Of a stretch of 64,000 nt of DNA, positions 9,411 through 17,252 are shown one piece after another. Source of the DNA: WFZT01 sp964571845 (GTDB lineage Bacteria; Hydrothermota; Hydrothermia; B15-G9; WFZT01). The stretch is taken from positions 1-64,000 of the forward strand of contig CAZNDM010000050.1 in the NCBI GenBank assembly GCA_964571845.1, in the 5' to 3' direction. Positions within the stretch are counted from its first letter, which is position 1, and each line of letters begins with the position of its first letter. The position numbers and the translations under genes are program-made. Below the pieces are notes generated by a model. That model was given only the letters and a program-made list of their open reading frames with translations. It did no database searches and was not told the DNA's origin.

Positions 9411-9478
9411 GGCGCGCGATTCGAAATCGCGTATCCCCTTAACGGGGATCGTGGGTTCGAATCCCACCCCCTCCGCCA
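9388..9478 (+). tRNA. tRNA-Ser (anticodon CGA)
   Basis: The acceptor GGAGGGG (9388-9394) pairs with CCCCTCC (9468-9474), followed by discriminator G and an encoded CCA. The anticodon loop TTCGAAA sits on a CGCGA/TCGCG stem, giving anticodon CGA. A long variable arm (ATCCCC/GGGGAT) and the T-arm GTGGG-TTCGAAT-CCCAC are present, typical of a class II serine tRNA. The 5' 23 nt overlap the end of the upstream methyltransferase gene. Confidence 0.96.
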
Positions 9479-9498
9479 TGATCAAAAAGGAGAGCAGT

Positions 9499-11043
9499 AT
9501 GAATGAGGTTATCGAAAAACTTAAAATCCAGTATAACCTCGATGAGGAACTTGCGAGAATCCTTTATTTGAGGGGACTTAAACACCCGGATTTAATCCCG
9601 GTAACATTTGACCCCGAGATCGAGAAGCTCACACCGCCGGAGGGACTTATCAACATAGATGTAGCAGTCAGGAAACTTTTAACAGCCATAGGCAGAAGAG
9701 ATAAGATCTGCGTGTGGGGTCATGAAGATGCTGATGGCGTTACATCAACTTATGTGCTGAAAACGACAATTGATTTTCTCGGTGGAATTACAACCTATTA
9801 CATTCCATCCAAAGCCACGGAAGGACATGGATTGTCTGAAAAGGGACTCGAAATCGTCAGAGAAAAGGGAGTCAAACTCATAGTTACTGTTGACAGTGGT
9901 ATGGGTTCTGTTCGCGAGGTTGAAATTGCCCGTGAGATGGGAATGGATGTCATTATTACTGATCACCACGAAATTCCAGCAACTCTTCCAGACACGATCG
10001 TGGTTAATCCCAAGATGGGTGGCACAAGTTTCCCGTATCTTGCAGGCGTGGGTGTGGCATTTAAGGTTGCATGGGCTCTCCTCAAAGTTTACAAGGGATG
10101 GGGAATTAAAGAGATTGTTGAAAAGATGCCGGATCTCCTTGTTATGGCAGCCATTGGAACACTCGCTGACCGTGTCCCCCTGTGGAGTGAAAACCGCGCA
10201 CTCTATCTCAAAGGTAGAGAACTATTTAGCTCCTGGCAGCATCCGATGAAAACGGCTTACAGAGAACTTAGAGACGAAGACCCTGAATTTGACATCGTGG
10301 TCAGCATAACTTCTGCCGGGAAGTCTGTTGACGGTGTGAATCCTTCTGCCGAGATCTTTTTCAGGAAAAGCGTTGAAGAGATCAAGCCTGTTCTCGAAGA
10401 TATCCTTCAGGAGATTGAAAAGTGGCAAACCAGTACAGAGGAGCTCCTGAAGAGGGCACTTGGCAAAATAAGTCGTGTTAGAAACTATATCCTGCTTGAC
10501 ATGGAAAACACGGAGCCGAGATATCTTGGATTTATCGCTTCCAAGTTGAAAGACAGGTTTGGTGTCCCAACCATTGTAATGGGCAGGAAGGCTGATGGCA
10601 CAGTGGCAGCAGAAGTCAGAGCGCCCAAAGGGTTTAATTCACTTGAACTTCTTAATTATCTTTCGGATCTCTTTATCGATTACGGTGGTCATAAGCTCGC
10701 TTCTGGCTTCAGTATGAGAGAGGAAAACCTGCCTCACCTTGTTGAAGACACCGAGATGTTTTTCAAAGAAAATGGAGAGGCAATCATCCCTTATGACCTT
10801 GAAGTAAATTTTGAAAAATTCAAGCAGCTGTTGCCACAGATTAAACTCCTTTCGAACAACGGGGTAGAACTCCAGATAAAAGTTACTGGAGTTACTGTCC
10901 AGGAGATGAAAGAACTCGTAATAGAGGGAGAAATAAGTGATCCGGACAGCAAGCTATCCGACATTCTTCTTAACAAAAGGGTCAGCGTGGTCCTCTCATT
11001 CTACAATGGCAACCACACGGTCCTCGATGTTCAGCCAGAATGA
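9499..11043 (+). CDS. RecJ-like DHH/DHHA1 single-strand nuclease
   Basis: This 514-residue protein has the DHH phosphoesterase metal motifs: DADG (about 77-80), VDSG (about 130-134) and DHHE (about 155-158). A C-terminal DHHA1 domain carries the GGH motif in YGGHKLASGFSM near 395. These place it with RecJ-type 5'-3' ssDNA exonucleases; an oligonucleotide phosphodiesterase role cannot be excluded. A longer reading back to 9394 is an artefact, because its first 28 codons are the tRNA gene. The ATG at 9499-9501 follows the Shine-Dalgarno AAGGAG at a normal distance. Its TGA overlaps the next ATG (ATGA), so it heads a coupled operon. Confidence 0.9.
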   Translation: MNEVIEKLKIQYNLDEELARILYLRGLKHPDLIPVTFDPEIEKLTPPEGLINIDVAVRKLLTAIGRRDKICVWGHEDADGVTSTYVLKTTIDFLGGITTYYIPSKATEGHGLSEKGLEIVREKGVKLIVTVDSGMGSVREVEIAREMGMDVIITDHHEIPATLPDTIVVNPKMGGTSFPYLAGVGVAFKVAWALLKVYKGWGIKEIVEKMPDLLVMAAIGTLADRVPLWSENRALYLKGRELFSSWQHPMKTAYRELRDEDPEFDIVVSITSAGKSVDGVNPSAEIFFRKSVEEIKPVLEDILQEIEKWQTSTEELLKRALGKISRVRNYILLDMENTEPRYLGFIASKLKDRFGVPTIVMGRKADGTVAAEVRAPKGFNSLELLNYLSDLFIDYGGHKLASGFSMREENLPHLVEDTEMFFKENGEAIIPYDLEVNFEKFKQLLPQIKLLSNNGVELQIKVTGVTVQEMKELVIEGEISDPDSKLSDILLNKRVSVVLSFYNGNHTVLDVQPE

Positions 11044-11765
11044 TACAAATCGTTAATCTCCACAAAAGTTTCAATGGGAAGCCGGTTCTAAAAGGTATAG
11101 ACCTTGAGATTCGCGACGGAGAGACGCTCGTCATACTCGGTATGAGTGGAACCGGAAAATCTGTACTCCTGAAGCATATCATGCGTCTCTTTAAACCTGA
11201 CAGGGGTAAGATTTACATTGACGGTGTTGAGATTACAAGCCTGCCCAAGAAGGATATCTATGAGATAAGAAAGTCATTTGGTTATGTCTTTCAGGAGCCG
11301 GCACTTTTTGACTCCATGACAGTTTTTGAAAACATAGCTCTGCCTCTCGAAGAGCATGGATTTGATAATGAGACGATCAGGGAAAAAGTGGGATGGGCAC
11401 TGAAGATGGTTGCCCTTGAAGATGTTGAAGAAAAGTTTCCAGACGAATTATCCGGTGGTATGCGAAAAAGGGTTGGGATTGCAAGGGCTATTGTTCAGAT
11501 GCCAAGATATTTGATATACGACGAACCAACTACGGGACTTGATCCCGTTACAGCGGATCGTATAAACGAGCTGATGATTTTTTTAAACGAAAAGCTTAAA
11601 ATTACAAGTATAGTTGTAACTCACGACATAAGGTCAGCACTCAAAATTGCAGATCGGCTTGTTCTCATGCACGAAGGTAAGATAGTTGTCGATACACCTG
11701 TTGATAAAGTTTGGGAGACTACCAACCCTGTTCTCAGGGATTTTCTCAGGACAGTTGAAAAATGA
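11040..11765 (+). CDS. ABC transporter ATP-binding protein, MlaF-like
   Basis: This 241-residue ATPase has Walker A GMSGTGKSVLLKHI, a Q-loop in FGYVFQEPALF, the signature LSGGMRKRVGIARAI, Walker B LIYDEPTTGLDP and the H-loop VTHD. The sequence around Walker A and the signature resembles MlaF/Ttg2A ATPases of retrograde phospholipid transport. No MlaE-like permease or MlaD-like MCE protein is adjacent, so the partner must be elsewhere. The ATG overlaps the RecJ-like stop by 4 nt and the TGA overlaps the btpA start by 4 nt. Confidence 0.85.
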   Translation: MIQIVNLHKSFNGKPVLKGIDLEIRDGETLVILGMSGTGKSVLLKHIMRLFKPDRGKIYIDGVEITSLPKKDIYEIRKSFGYVFQEPALFDSMTVFENIALPLEEHGFDNETIREKVGWALKMVALEDVEEKFPDELSGGMRKRVGIARAIVQMPRYLIYDEPTTGLDPVTADRINELMIFLNEKLKITSIVVTHDIRSALKIADRLVLMHEGKIVVDTPVDKVWETTNPVLRDFLRTVEK

Positions 11766-12535
11766 AAGAGTTAATAGGCGTTATACATCTTAAACCCCTG
11801 CCAGGCTCATGCGGCAGCCGTGAGAAGTTTGATGATATTCTGAACTTTGCTCTTCACGACGCCGAGAATCTCGTTGAAGGTGGGATCAGCCAGGTAATTG
11901 TTGAGAACTTTGGAGATGCACCGTTCAGATGCGATTCTGTTGAGCCTCACACCGTGGCTTTTATGACACGGGCTATTCTGCGTATAAAAGAAGAGTTTCC
12001 GGATCTCACAGTCGGTGTCAATGTTTTGCGGAATGATGGGAAAGCTGCTGTCGGGATAGCGGCAGCCACAGATGCCAGATTTGTCAGAATTAATGTCCTT
12101 ACCTACGCAATGGTTACAGATTGTGGCCTTATAAATGGCAAGGCTCACGAGATTATGAGGTATAAGAAACTTTTGAATCCCGAGATAAAGGTATATGCAG
12201 ATGTACTTGTCAAACACGCTTACCCCTTAAGTGAGTACAATCCTGTGCAGATCGCAAAGGATACAGCAGAGAGGGGCGGGGCTGATGCGATCATCGTTAC
12301 AGGTGAGTCCACAGGACAGGAAGTGAATATTGAAATTCTGGAAAAAATAAAGTCCGGACTCAAAAACACAAAAGTCTTCGTCGGTAGTGGAGTAACCGCA
12401 CAAAATATTAAAAACTATTCCCGGTATGCAGATGGTTTTATTGTTGGAACTTCCATTAAAAAGTATGGCCTTGTTGATAATCCGGTTGATCCGGTGAAGG
12501 TGAAAGAACTTGTTGAAATTATCAAAGGAATATAG
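11762..12535 (+). CDS. BtpA/SgcQ family TIM-barrel protein
   Basis: The 257-residue protein begins MKELIGVIHLKPLPGSC, the family's N-terminal signature, and carries ENFGDAPF, a central RINVLTYAMVTDCGLI stretch and the C-terminal phosphate-binding-like region VFVGSGVTAQNIKNY. This matches the BtpA family, named for a cyanobacterial photosystem I factor but found widely in non-phototrophs, where its substrate is not established. It is cytoplasmic. It sits between the MlaF-like ATPase (ATGA overlap) and purDE (12-nt gap). Confidence 0.85.
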   Translation: MKELIGVIHLKPLPGSCGSREKFDDILNFALHDAENLVEGGISQVIVENFGDAPFRCDSVEPHTVAFMTRAILRIKEEFPDLTVGVNVLRNDGKAAVGIAAATDARFVRINVLTYAMVTDCGLINGKAHEIMRYKKLLNPEIKVYADVLVKHAYPLSEYNPVQIAKDTAERGGADAIIVTGESTGQEVNIEILEKIKSGLKNTKVFVGSGVTAQNIKNYSRYADGFIVGTSIKKYGLVDNPVDPVKVKELVEIIKGI

Positions 12536-12547
12536 GAGAAGAAAGAT

Positions 12548-14227
12548 ATGAAGGTCCTCATTGTTGGATCTGGTGGAAGGGAACACGCCCTTGCCTGGAG
12601 AGTTAAACAGTCAGGCGCAACGGTTTATGTTGCTCCGGGAAATGGTGGAACCGCACTGATTGCCTCCAATGTGGACATTCCGGCACACGAAGTGGAAAGG
12701 ATTGCTGAATTTGCTAAAGCCAATGGGATAGATCTCACCATCGCTGGTCCCGAGCTTCCCATTAGTCTTGGCATCTATGATGAATTTGCCCGCAGGGGAC
12801 TTAAGATCCTTGCACCGTCGAGAAGTGCATCAAGACTCGAGGCTTCGAAAATATTTGCGAAAAACTTTATGAAAAAATACGGTGTGCCAACAGCCCCATA
12901 CAGAACTTTTACGGATTTTAATGAGGCGAAAAATTACGTTAGCGAGATCCAGGAATTTCCCCTCGTTATAAAAGCCGACGGACTTGCCGCAGGAAAGGGT
13001 GTTGTAATCGTGAAAGACCGGGATAGTGCGGTGGAAACCCTCAAAAGTTTTATGGTTGACGGCAGGTTTGGAGATGCCTCCCGAAAGGTTGTCGTTGAAA
13101 AATTTCTCGAGGGGCAGGAGTTTTCTATTTTTGTTTTAACTGACGGAGAGAACAGTGTTTATGTTGGTGGAGCCTGCGATTACAAAAAGTTACTCGAGGA
13201 AGACAGGGGACCGAATACCGGTGGAATGGGGTCAGTGGCTCCCATACCGTTTCTCGATGGCGAAAAACTGAAGAGGGTGGAGGACGAGATCATCAGTCCC
13301 ACACTCGAAGGTATCAGAGCGGAGGGGATGGTTTACAGAGGATTCCTTTACTTCGGTTTAATATGGACAGAGGATGGGCCTTTTGTGCTGGAGTACAATG
13401 TGAGACTTGGTGATCCGGAGACCCAGGCAATATTACCGATTTTCGAGGGTGATTTTCTTGATCTTGTCGTAAGAACCGTCGATGGGAATCTGAAGGGAGT
13501 TAGTGTGCCGGAGCCAGAGAAGAAGGCGGTTACCGTTATCGCCGCTTCACTTGGTTATCCCCTGAGTTATCAGAAGGGCAAAGAGATAACTGGAATTTCC
13601 GGTGATTACCTGATTTTTCACGCAGGGACAGTTTTGAAAGACGGTAAATTTTACACAAGTGGTGGAAGGGTGCTGGGGGTAACAGGGGTTGGTCAGACCT
13701 TTGAGGAGGCTGCAGCAAAGGCATATGAGGGAATTGAGAAAATTCACTTTGAGGGAATTTTTTACAGAAGAGACATTGGGGAGAAGTGGTTTAAGAAAAT
13801 TCTTATAGTGGCGGGGAGTGAATCAGACAGGGAATTTGTAGGTTATGGGACCGAAATCCTGGACAGGCTGGGAATCCCATACGAGTTCAGGATTATTTCG
13901 GCACATAGAAATTTACCGGAACTGATGGAGTTTATTAAAAATTTAAGGGGTTACGAGGTTATCATTGCGGTTGCAGGGCTTGCTGCCCATCTGCCGGGGG
14001 TAATTGCCGGACTTACCAAATTACCCGTAATCGGTGTTCCGAGAGATACAGGTCCGCTGAACGGACAGGATGCTCTTTATTCTATGGTTCAGATGCCCAG
14101 GGGTGTCCCTGTAGCAACGATGGCAATAGGTAAGCATGGAATGATTAATGCTGTTCTGTATGCCTTAAGAATTCTCGCAACCCGTTATTCCTGGGCTGCA
14201 GAAGCCCTCAAAAACTGGAAGAGATGA
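12548..14227 (+). CDS. PurD-PurE fusion (GAR synthetase + N5-CAIR mutase/AIR carboxylase)
   Basis: Residues 1 to about 412 form phosphoribosylamine-glycine ligase: the start MKVLIVGSGGREHALAW, the ATP-grasp loop LVIKADGLAAGKGVVIV and the NVRLGDPETQ metal-site motif are all present. From about 415 a complete PurE domain follows, with VAGSESDREF, SAHRNLPELMEF, AVAGLAAHLPGVIAG and VQMPRGVPVATMAIG. Both catalyse steps of de novo purine synthesis (steps 2 and 6). The junction is in one frame with no stop or linker expansion, so this is a real fusion. The ATG follows GGAGAAGAAAGAT. The TGA overlaps the next gene's ATG by 4 nt. Whether the PurE part acts on AIR or N5-CAIR cannot be settled here; no purK is in the window. 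Confidence 0.93.
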   Translation: MKVLIVGSGGREHALAWRVKQSGATVYVAPGNGGTALIASNVDIPAHEVERIAEFAKANGIDLTIAGPELPISLGIYDEFARRGLKILAPSRSASRLEASKIFAKNFMKKYGVPTAPYRTFTDFNEAKNYVSEIQEFPLVIKADGLAAGKGVVIVKDRDSAVETLKSFMVDGRFGDASRKVVVEKFLEGQEFSIFVLTDGENSVYVGGACDYKKLLEEDRGPNTGGMGSVAPIPFLDGEKLKRVEDEIISPTLEGIRAEGMVYRGFLYFGLIWTEDGPFVLEYNVRLGDPETQAILPIFEGDFLDLVVRTVDGNLKGVSVPEPEKKAVTVIAASLGYPLSYQKGKEITGISGDYLIFHAGTVLKDGKFYTSGGRVLGVTGVGQTFEEAAAKAYEGIEKIHFEGIFYRRDIGEKWFKKILIVAGSESDREFVGYGTEILDRLGIPYEFRIISAHRNLPELMEFIKNLRGYEVIIAVAGLAAHLPGVIAGLTKLPVIGVPRDTGPLNGQDALYSMVQMPRGVPVATMAIGKHGMINAVLYALRILATRYSWAAEALKNWKR

Positions 14228-15123
14228 ATAGCTGGGATGAGGTCAAAAGAAAAATAGAAGAGATAAGGTCAAAAGGTGGGAAGATCGTCTTTACAAATGG
14301 TGTATTTGACATTCTTCACAGGGGGCATGTGGAATACCTTGAGTATGCCAGATCACTGGGGGATGCACTGGTTGTAGGAATAAACACTGATGAATCTGTC
14401 AGACGGATTAAAGGTCCTGCGAGACCCATAAACACACTCGAGGACAGGATGTTTGTCCTACAGCATCTTGATGTAGTGGATTTTGTTGTGCCTTTTGAGG
14501 AAGATACTCCTTTGAAACTCATCGAATTTATTGAGCCCGACATACTTGTCAAGGGAGCGGATTACGAACTTGATGAGATCGTGGGGAGAGAGTTTGTGGA
14601 AAAAAGAGGCGGCAGAGTTGTGAGAGCACCGCTGAAAGAGGGTTATTCCACCACGAAACTCATCAAAAAAATCGTTGAAATGTCAAAGGAACTTGGCGTT
14701 GACAAGATGGAGCTCAGAACCCCATTTGTAGCTGTTGATGCCATAATTCAGATCTTTGATGGAGAGAAGTTTAAGGGGATCGTTCTGATCGAGAGGAAGT
14801 ATCCGCCTTATGGTTTTGCACTTCCTGGTGGCTTTGTGGATTACGGAGAAAGTGTCGAGGAGGCGGTTATCAGGGAGGCAAAGGAGGAGACAGGACTGGA
14901 TGTGCGGAATTTAAGGCAGTTTCATGTTTATTCGGATCCATCGAGGGATCCGAGAAGGCACACACTTTCAGTGGTTTTTACATGTGAAGCAGAAGGCAGG
15001 CCAGTTGGAAAGGACGACGCAAGGAGGGCTCATGTATTCAAACTCGAGGAACTTCCCCTCGAAAAGATGGCTTTTGACCACAAAAAGATTTTGATAGATT
15101 TTATAAAACGCAACCCATACTGA
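14224..15123 (+). CDS. HldE-type nucleotidyltransferase fused to Nudix hydrolase
   Basis: Residues about 1-152 are an RfaE2/HldE C-domain-type adenylyltransferase with FTNGVFDILHRGH (HxGH at 32-35) and the later STTKLI motif, expected to make ADP-heptose from heptose-1-phosphate. Residues about 160-299 are a Nudix domain; its box runs from G202 to L224, with GGFVDYGES and REAKEETGL as its ends, close to ADP-ribose pyrophosphatase types. The two domains are in one continuous frame. It is cytoplasmic and the last gene of the operon, overlapping purDE by 4 nt. Known NMN-adenylyltransferase/Nudix fusions are analogous, but the first domain here looks heptose-type, so the joint role is open. Confidence 0.88.
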   Translation: MNSWDEVKRKIEEIRSKGGKIVFTNGVFDILHRGHVEYLEYARSLGDALVVGINTDESVRRIKGPARPINTLEDRMFVLQHLDVVDFVVPFEEDTPLKLIEFIEPDILVKGADYELDEIVGREFVEKRGGRVVRAPLKEGYSTTKLIKKIVEMSKELGVDKMELRTPFVAVDAIIQIFDGEKFKGIVLIERKYPPYGFALPGGFVDYGESVEEAVIREAKEETGLDVRNLRQFHVYSDPSRDPRRHTLSVVFTCEAEGRPVGKDDARRAHVFKLEELPLEKMAFDHKKILIDFIKRNPY

Positions 15124-15149
15124 GAACCGCCCTTTTCAGGGCTGTTCTC
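15122..15149. terminator. Bidirectional hairpin between convergent genes
   Basis: GAGAAC (15122-15127) and GCCC (15129-15132) pair with GGGC (15139-15142) and GTTCTC (15144-15149) across a 6-nt loop, with one internal mismatch. It begins on the stop codon of the plus-strand gene and ends 6 nt from the stop of the convergent gene. No T-tract follows on either strand, so it is a hairpin terminator or a 3'-end protecting structure. Confidence 0.6.
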
Positions 15150-15155
15150 AGAGCA

Positions 15156-15836
15156 CTATCTACCCACAAAATATCGCATTTCCTGATCAAGATGATAATC
15201 TGGAACGATTGCCGAGCCATCGTATTTGACTTTTACATGAGCAACGATCATCCCTCTAAAGGAAAGCGGAATTACCCAGGCTGCTTCAGGTTCTCTGTAT
15301 TCCGCACCATCCAGTACTTCAAGGTTTTTAATAATTTCAGGTGCTTTTGAGCCGATTGTCTGGAGAGAGACAGTCATCGAAAACACATGCGGGTTGTAAC
15401 CCATGGGCAGAACAGTTCCATTGGAGGGATCAAATCTCAGAGCAGCGATGGCAACGCCTTGATAGGTTATGGCAGCTTTCACCTCAATTTCTCCTCTCGG
15501 CGCGCGTGTTGCCCAGACTCCCCCGAACTGGAAGTAGGGCTTCGCTTCGCGCACAGCTTCAATTACGGTATGAATGTCGTGGGGCAACTGTGGTATGAAG
15601 GTCCCGGGTGGTGTAGCCATACCTGGTGGCGGAACAGGTCCGGGCGGGATTTCTGGACCAGCAGGATGTGCGGGAATACCTGGAGGAGTCTTTCCGAATG
15701 CCGGAGGTGCTGGTGAGACTGGCGGTGGAGAATCTTGAATACCCCTGTCTGGCTCCTCCGGGGTTTGCCCGTTTGCCATTTTCACACCGGCAAATACCAG
15801 TGGAAGCATCAGAAACAACAAATATAATAGCTTCAT
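15156..15836 (-). CDS. Secreted protein with proline-rich linker, unknown function
   Basis: I do not recognise the family. The 226-residue protein has a cleavable signal peptide (about 1-23, hydrophobic LLYLLFLMLPLVFAG), a low-complexity proline/glycine-rich segment (about 25-85), then a compact domain of about 130 residues with the pattern FSMTVSLQTIGSK and a C-terminal AIVPDYHLDQEMRYF. It is probably periplasmic or surface-exposed through the flexible linker. The ATG is preceded by GGAGGTGA, a near-perfect anti-Shine-Dalgarno complement. It is monocistronic with a strong promoter and a possible operator. Confidence 0.75.
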   Translation of the reverse strand: MKLLYLLFLMLPLVFAGVKMANGQTPEEPDRGIQDSPPPVSPAPPAFGKTPPGIPAHPAGPEIPPGPVPPPGMATPPGTFIPQLPHDIHTVIEAVREAKPYFQFGGVWATRAPRGEIEVKAAITYQGVAIAALRFDPSNGTVLPMGYNPHVFSMTVSLQTIGSKAPEIIKNLEVLDGAEYREPEAAWVIPLSFRGMIVAHVKVKYDGSAIVPDYHLDQEMRYFVGR

Positions 15837-15859
15837 TTTATCACCTCCTATCTGAATAA

Positions 15860-15888
15860 ATTCTAAAACCGAACAGGTTTTGTGTCAA
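15860..15888 (-). promoter_or_regulatory. Strong promoter with palindrome in the spacer
   Basis: On the minus strand a perfect TTGACA (15883-15888), a 17-nt spacer and TAGAAT (15860-15865) precede the proline-rich protein gene. An interrupted palindrome AAAACC-gaaca-GGTTTT (15865-15881) fills almost the whole spacer, a good position for a repressor or a promoter-distorting activator. Confidence 0.7.
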
Positions 15889-16733
15889 TCAATTTGAAAC
15901 TGTGTCTCAAAATCGATTTAAAAGCCATTTTTAACTTGATTTTTCAGGGGTAATCTCATATTCAATGAATATGATTACTTTTTGATTTTTGCATGGAGTG
16001 TGTGTTCATTACTTTTTATATTTTCGGAATATCAAGGGTTTCGGCTTCCGATCTATTATCGATTTAAATTTTTATTTTGTAAAAAATACCGGAGGGATCT
16101 AAAAAGTACGGTTTTTTAGTGTAAAATAGATTGAGATGTCGGGAATTAAAATGATGGGTTTGCCTGTTTTTCTGTTATTTCATCATAGGATCAAATGCGC
16201 TGATTCTGGTACACGGTAGCGCCGTTTCATTCGTCTTGGCGGGAGTACTTGACATCGTCTTTTCTTTTCGTTTTGCGAGAGTATGTAATGTCTTCTCCCC
16301 TCCCATTTGCGAGGAGATCCACCCACGACCCTCCCGCTTTGCGGGAGGGGATTGAGGGGAGGGTGAAAGGCACCTTTTGCCCCCTCCTTAATCCTCCACC
16401 TCAAGACATCCGTCTTGTGGGAAAGAAGATTGATAAGTGTCCCCCACATTGCTGGCATATCGTGGAGGAGGACGGTGAGTGTCCTCCTACCCCGTACTGA
16501 ACGCTCTGAGAAAGGAAGTTAAAAATTACATGGACCTTTTTACCTCAAAAGAATTTTTTCGAACACCTCCCCTTTGCTTTTCCATTTTACTACACCCTTT
16601 CTTTCATTTTTTCTCCCTACTTTATAGTGGTGGGGAGAGATAACCTTCTTCTTAAATTAACTGCGGGTAGGCGGGTAAAACTTACATTCCTATTTTTCTC
16701 CAGACAATTTTTTCACCTTCCTTTGTATGGCAT
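15889..16733. repeat. Gene-free region with REP-like palindrome
   Basis: No supported gene lies here. The AT-rich first part contains a weak hairpin CTAAAAA (16099-16105) and TTTTTTAG (16112-16119). From about 16225 to 16480 come GC-rich repeat elements, with one intact palindrome: CCCTCCCGC (16329-16337), loop TTT, GCGGGAGGG (16341-16349), followed by GATTGAGGGGAGGG. It belongs to the family also seen at 37.1 and 61.7 kb. Decayed partial copies flank it. Confidence 0.65.
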
Positions 16734-16739
16734 TATAAT
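16734..16739 (+). promoter_or_regulatory. -10 box of ferritin-like gene
   Basis: A perfect TATAAT lies 24 nt before the ATG at 16764, with the Shine-Dalgarno AAGGAGGAAA between them. A -35 region with 17-nt spacing would be TTTCAC (16711-16716), a poor match. The upstream TATGGCAT context resembles an extended -10. Confidence 0.55.
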
Positions 16740-16763
16740 AACGGGACAAAAAGGAGGAAAATT

Positions 16764-17252
16764 ATGGGAACAAAGGGAAGAGAACTTGTTGGAGAACATG
16801 CTGATAAGATTATTGAGCTGTTAAACAGGGCTCTATGTGACGAATGGCTCGCCTATTACCAGTACTGGATTGGATCAAAAGTTGTTAAGGGACCGATGAA
16901 AGATGCGGTTATAGCTGAGCTTATGGAGCACGCCAACGACGAGCTACGACACGCTGACATGCTTGTCGCAAGGATTCTGGAGCTCGGTGGTACACCAGTC
17001 CTGTCCCCCGAGGAGTGGATGAAACTCACAAATTGCGGGTATGATAGACCAGATGATCCGGTTGTACGGAAAATTCTTGAGCAGAACATCAAGGGAGAAC
17101 AGTGTGCTATTGATGTTTACAACAGTCTTTTGAAGTACACAAAAGATGTTGATCCTATCACTTACAACCTTGCTCTCCAGATATTAACTGATGAAGTTGA
17201 GCATGAGGAAGACCTTCAGGCTCTTCTCGAAGACCTTGAAAATATGAGGTGA
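16764..17252 (+). CDS. Dps-like/bacterioferritin-type diiron protein
   Basis: The 162-residue four-helix protein carries a full ferritin-type diiron set: E27, E60 and H63 (ELRH), E112, and E144 with H147 (EVEH). It also has cysteines C25, C91 (NCGY) and C114 (GEQC). Two of these lie near the metal ligands, as in the thioferritin (Dps-like, DPSL) subgroup. It probably oxidises iron with peroxide or oxygen and stores it, protecting DNA from oxidative damage. The ATG has an excellent Shine-Dalgarno. The TGA is directly followed, with zero spacing, by the stop codon of the convergent carB. Confidence 0.85.
   Translation: MGTKGRELVGEHADKIIELLNRALCDEWLAYYQYWIGSKVVKGPMKDAVIAELMEHANDELRHADMLVARILELGGTPVLSPEEWMKLTNCGYDRPDDPVVRKILEQNIKGEQCAIDVYNSLLKYTKDVDPITYNLALQILTDEVEHEEDLQALLEDLENMR

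Noticed and set aside
9394..9498. N-terminal extension of the RecJ-like ORF
   Set aside because: These codons are the tRNA-Ser gene and its spacer read as protein; the real start is the ATG at 9499 with its own Shine-Dalgarno.
13780..13800. Possible frameshift between purD and purE
   Set aside because: Both domains are complete in one continuous frame, so it is a true fusion and not an artefact of a lost stop.
16183..16500. ORFs of 83-91 codons on both strands
   Set aside because: They cover the REP-like element in both directions and show low-complexity translations.
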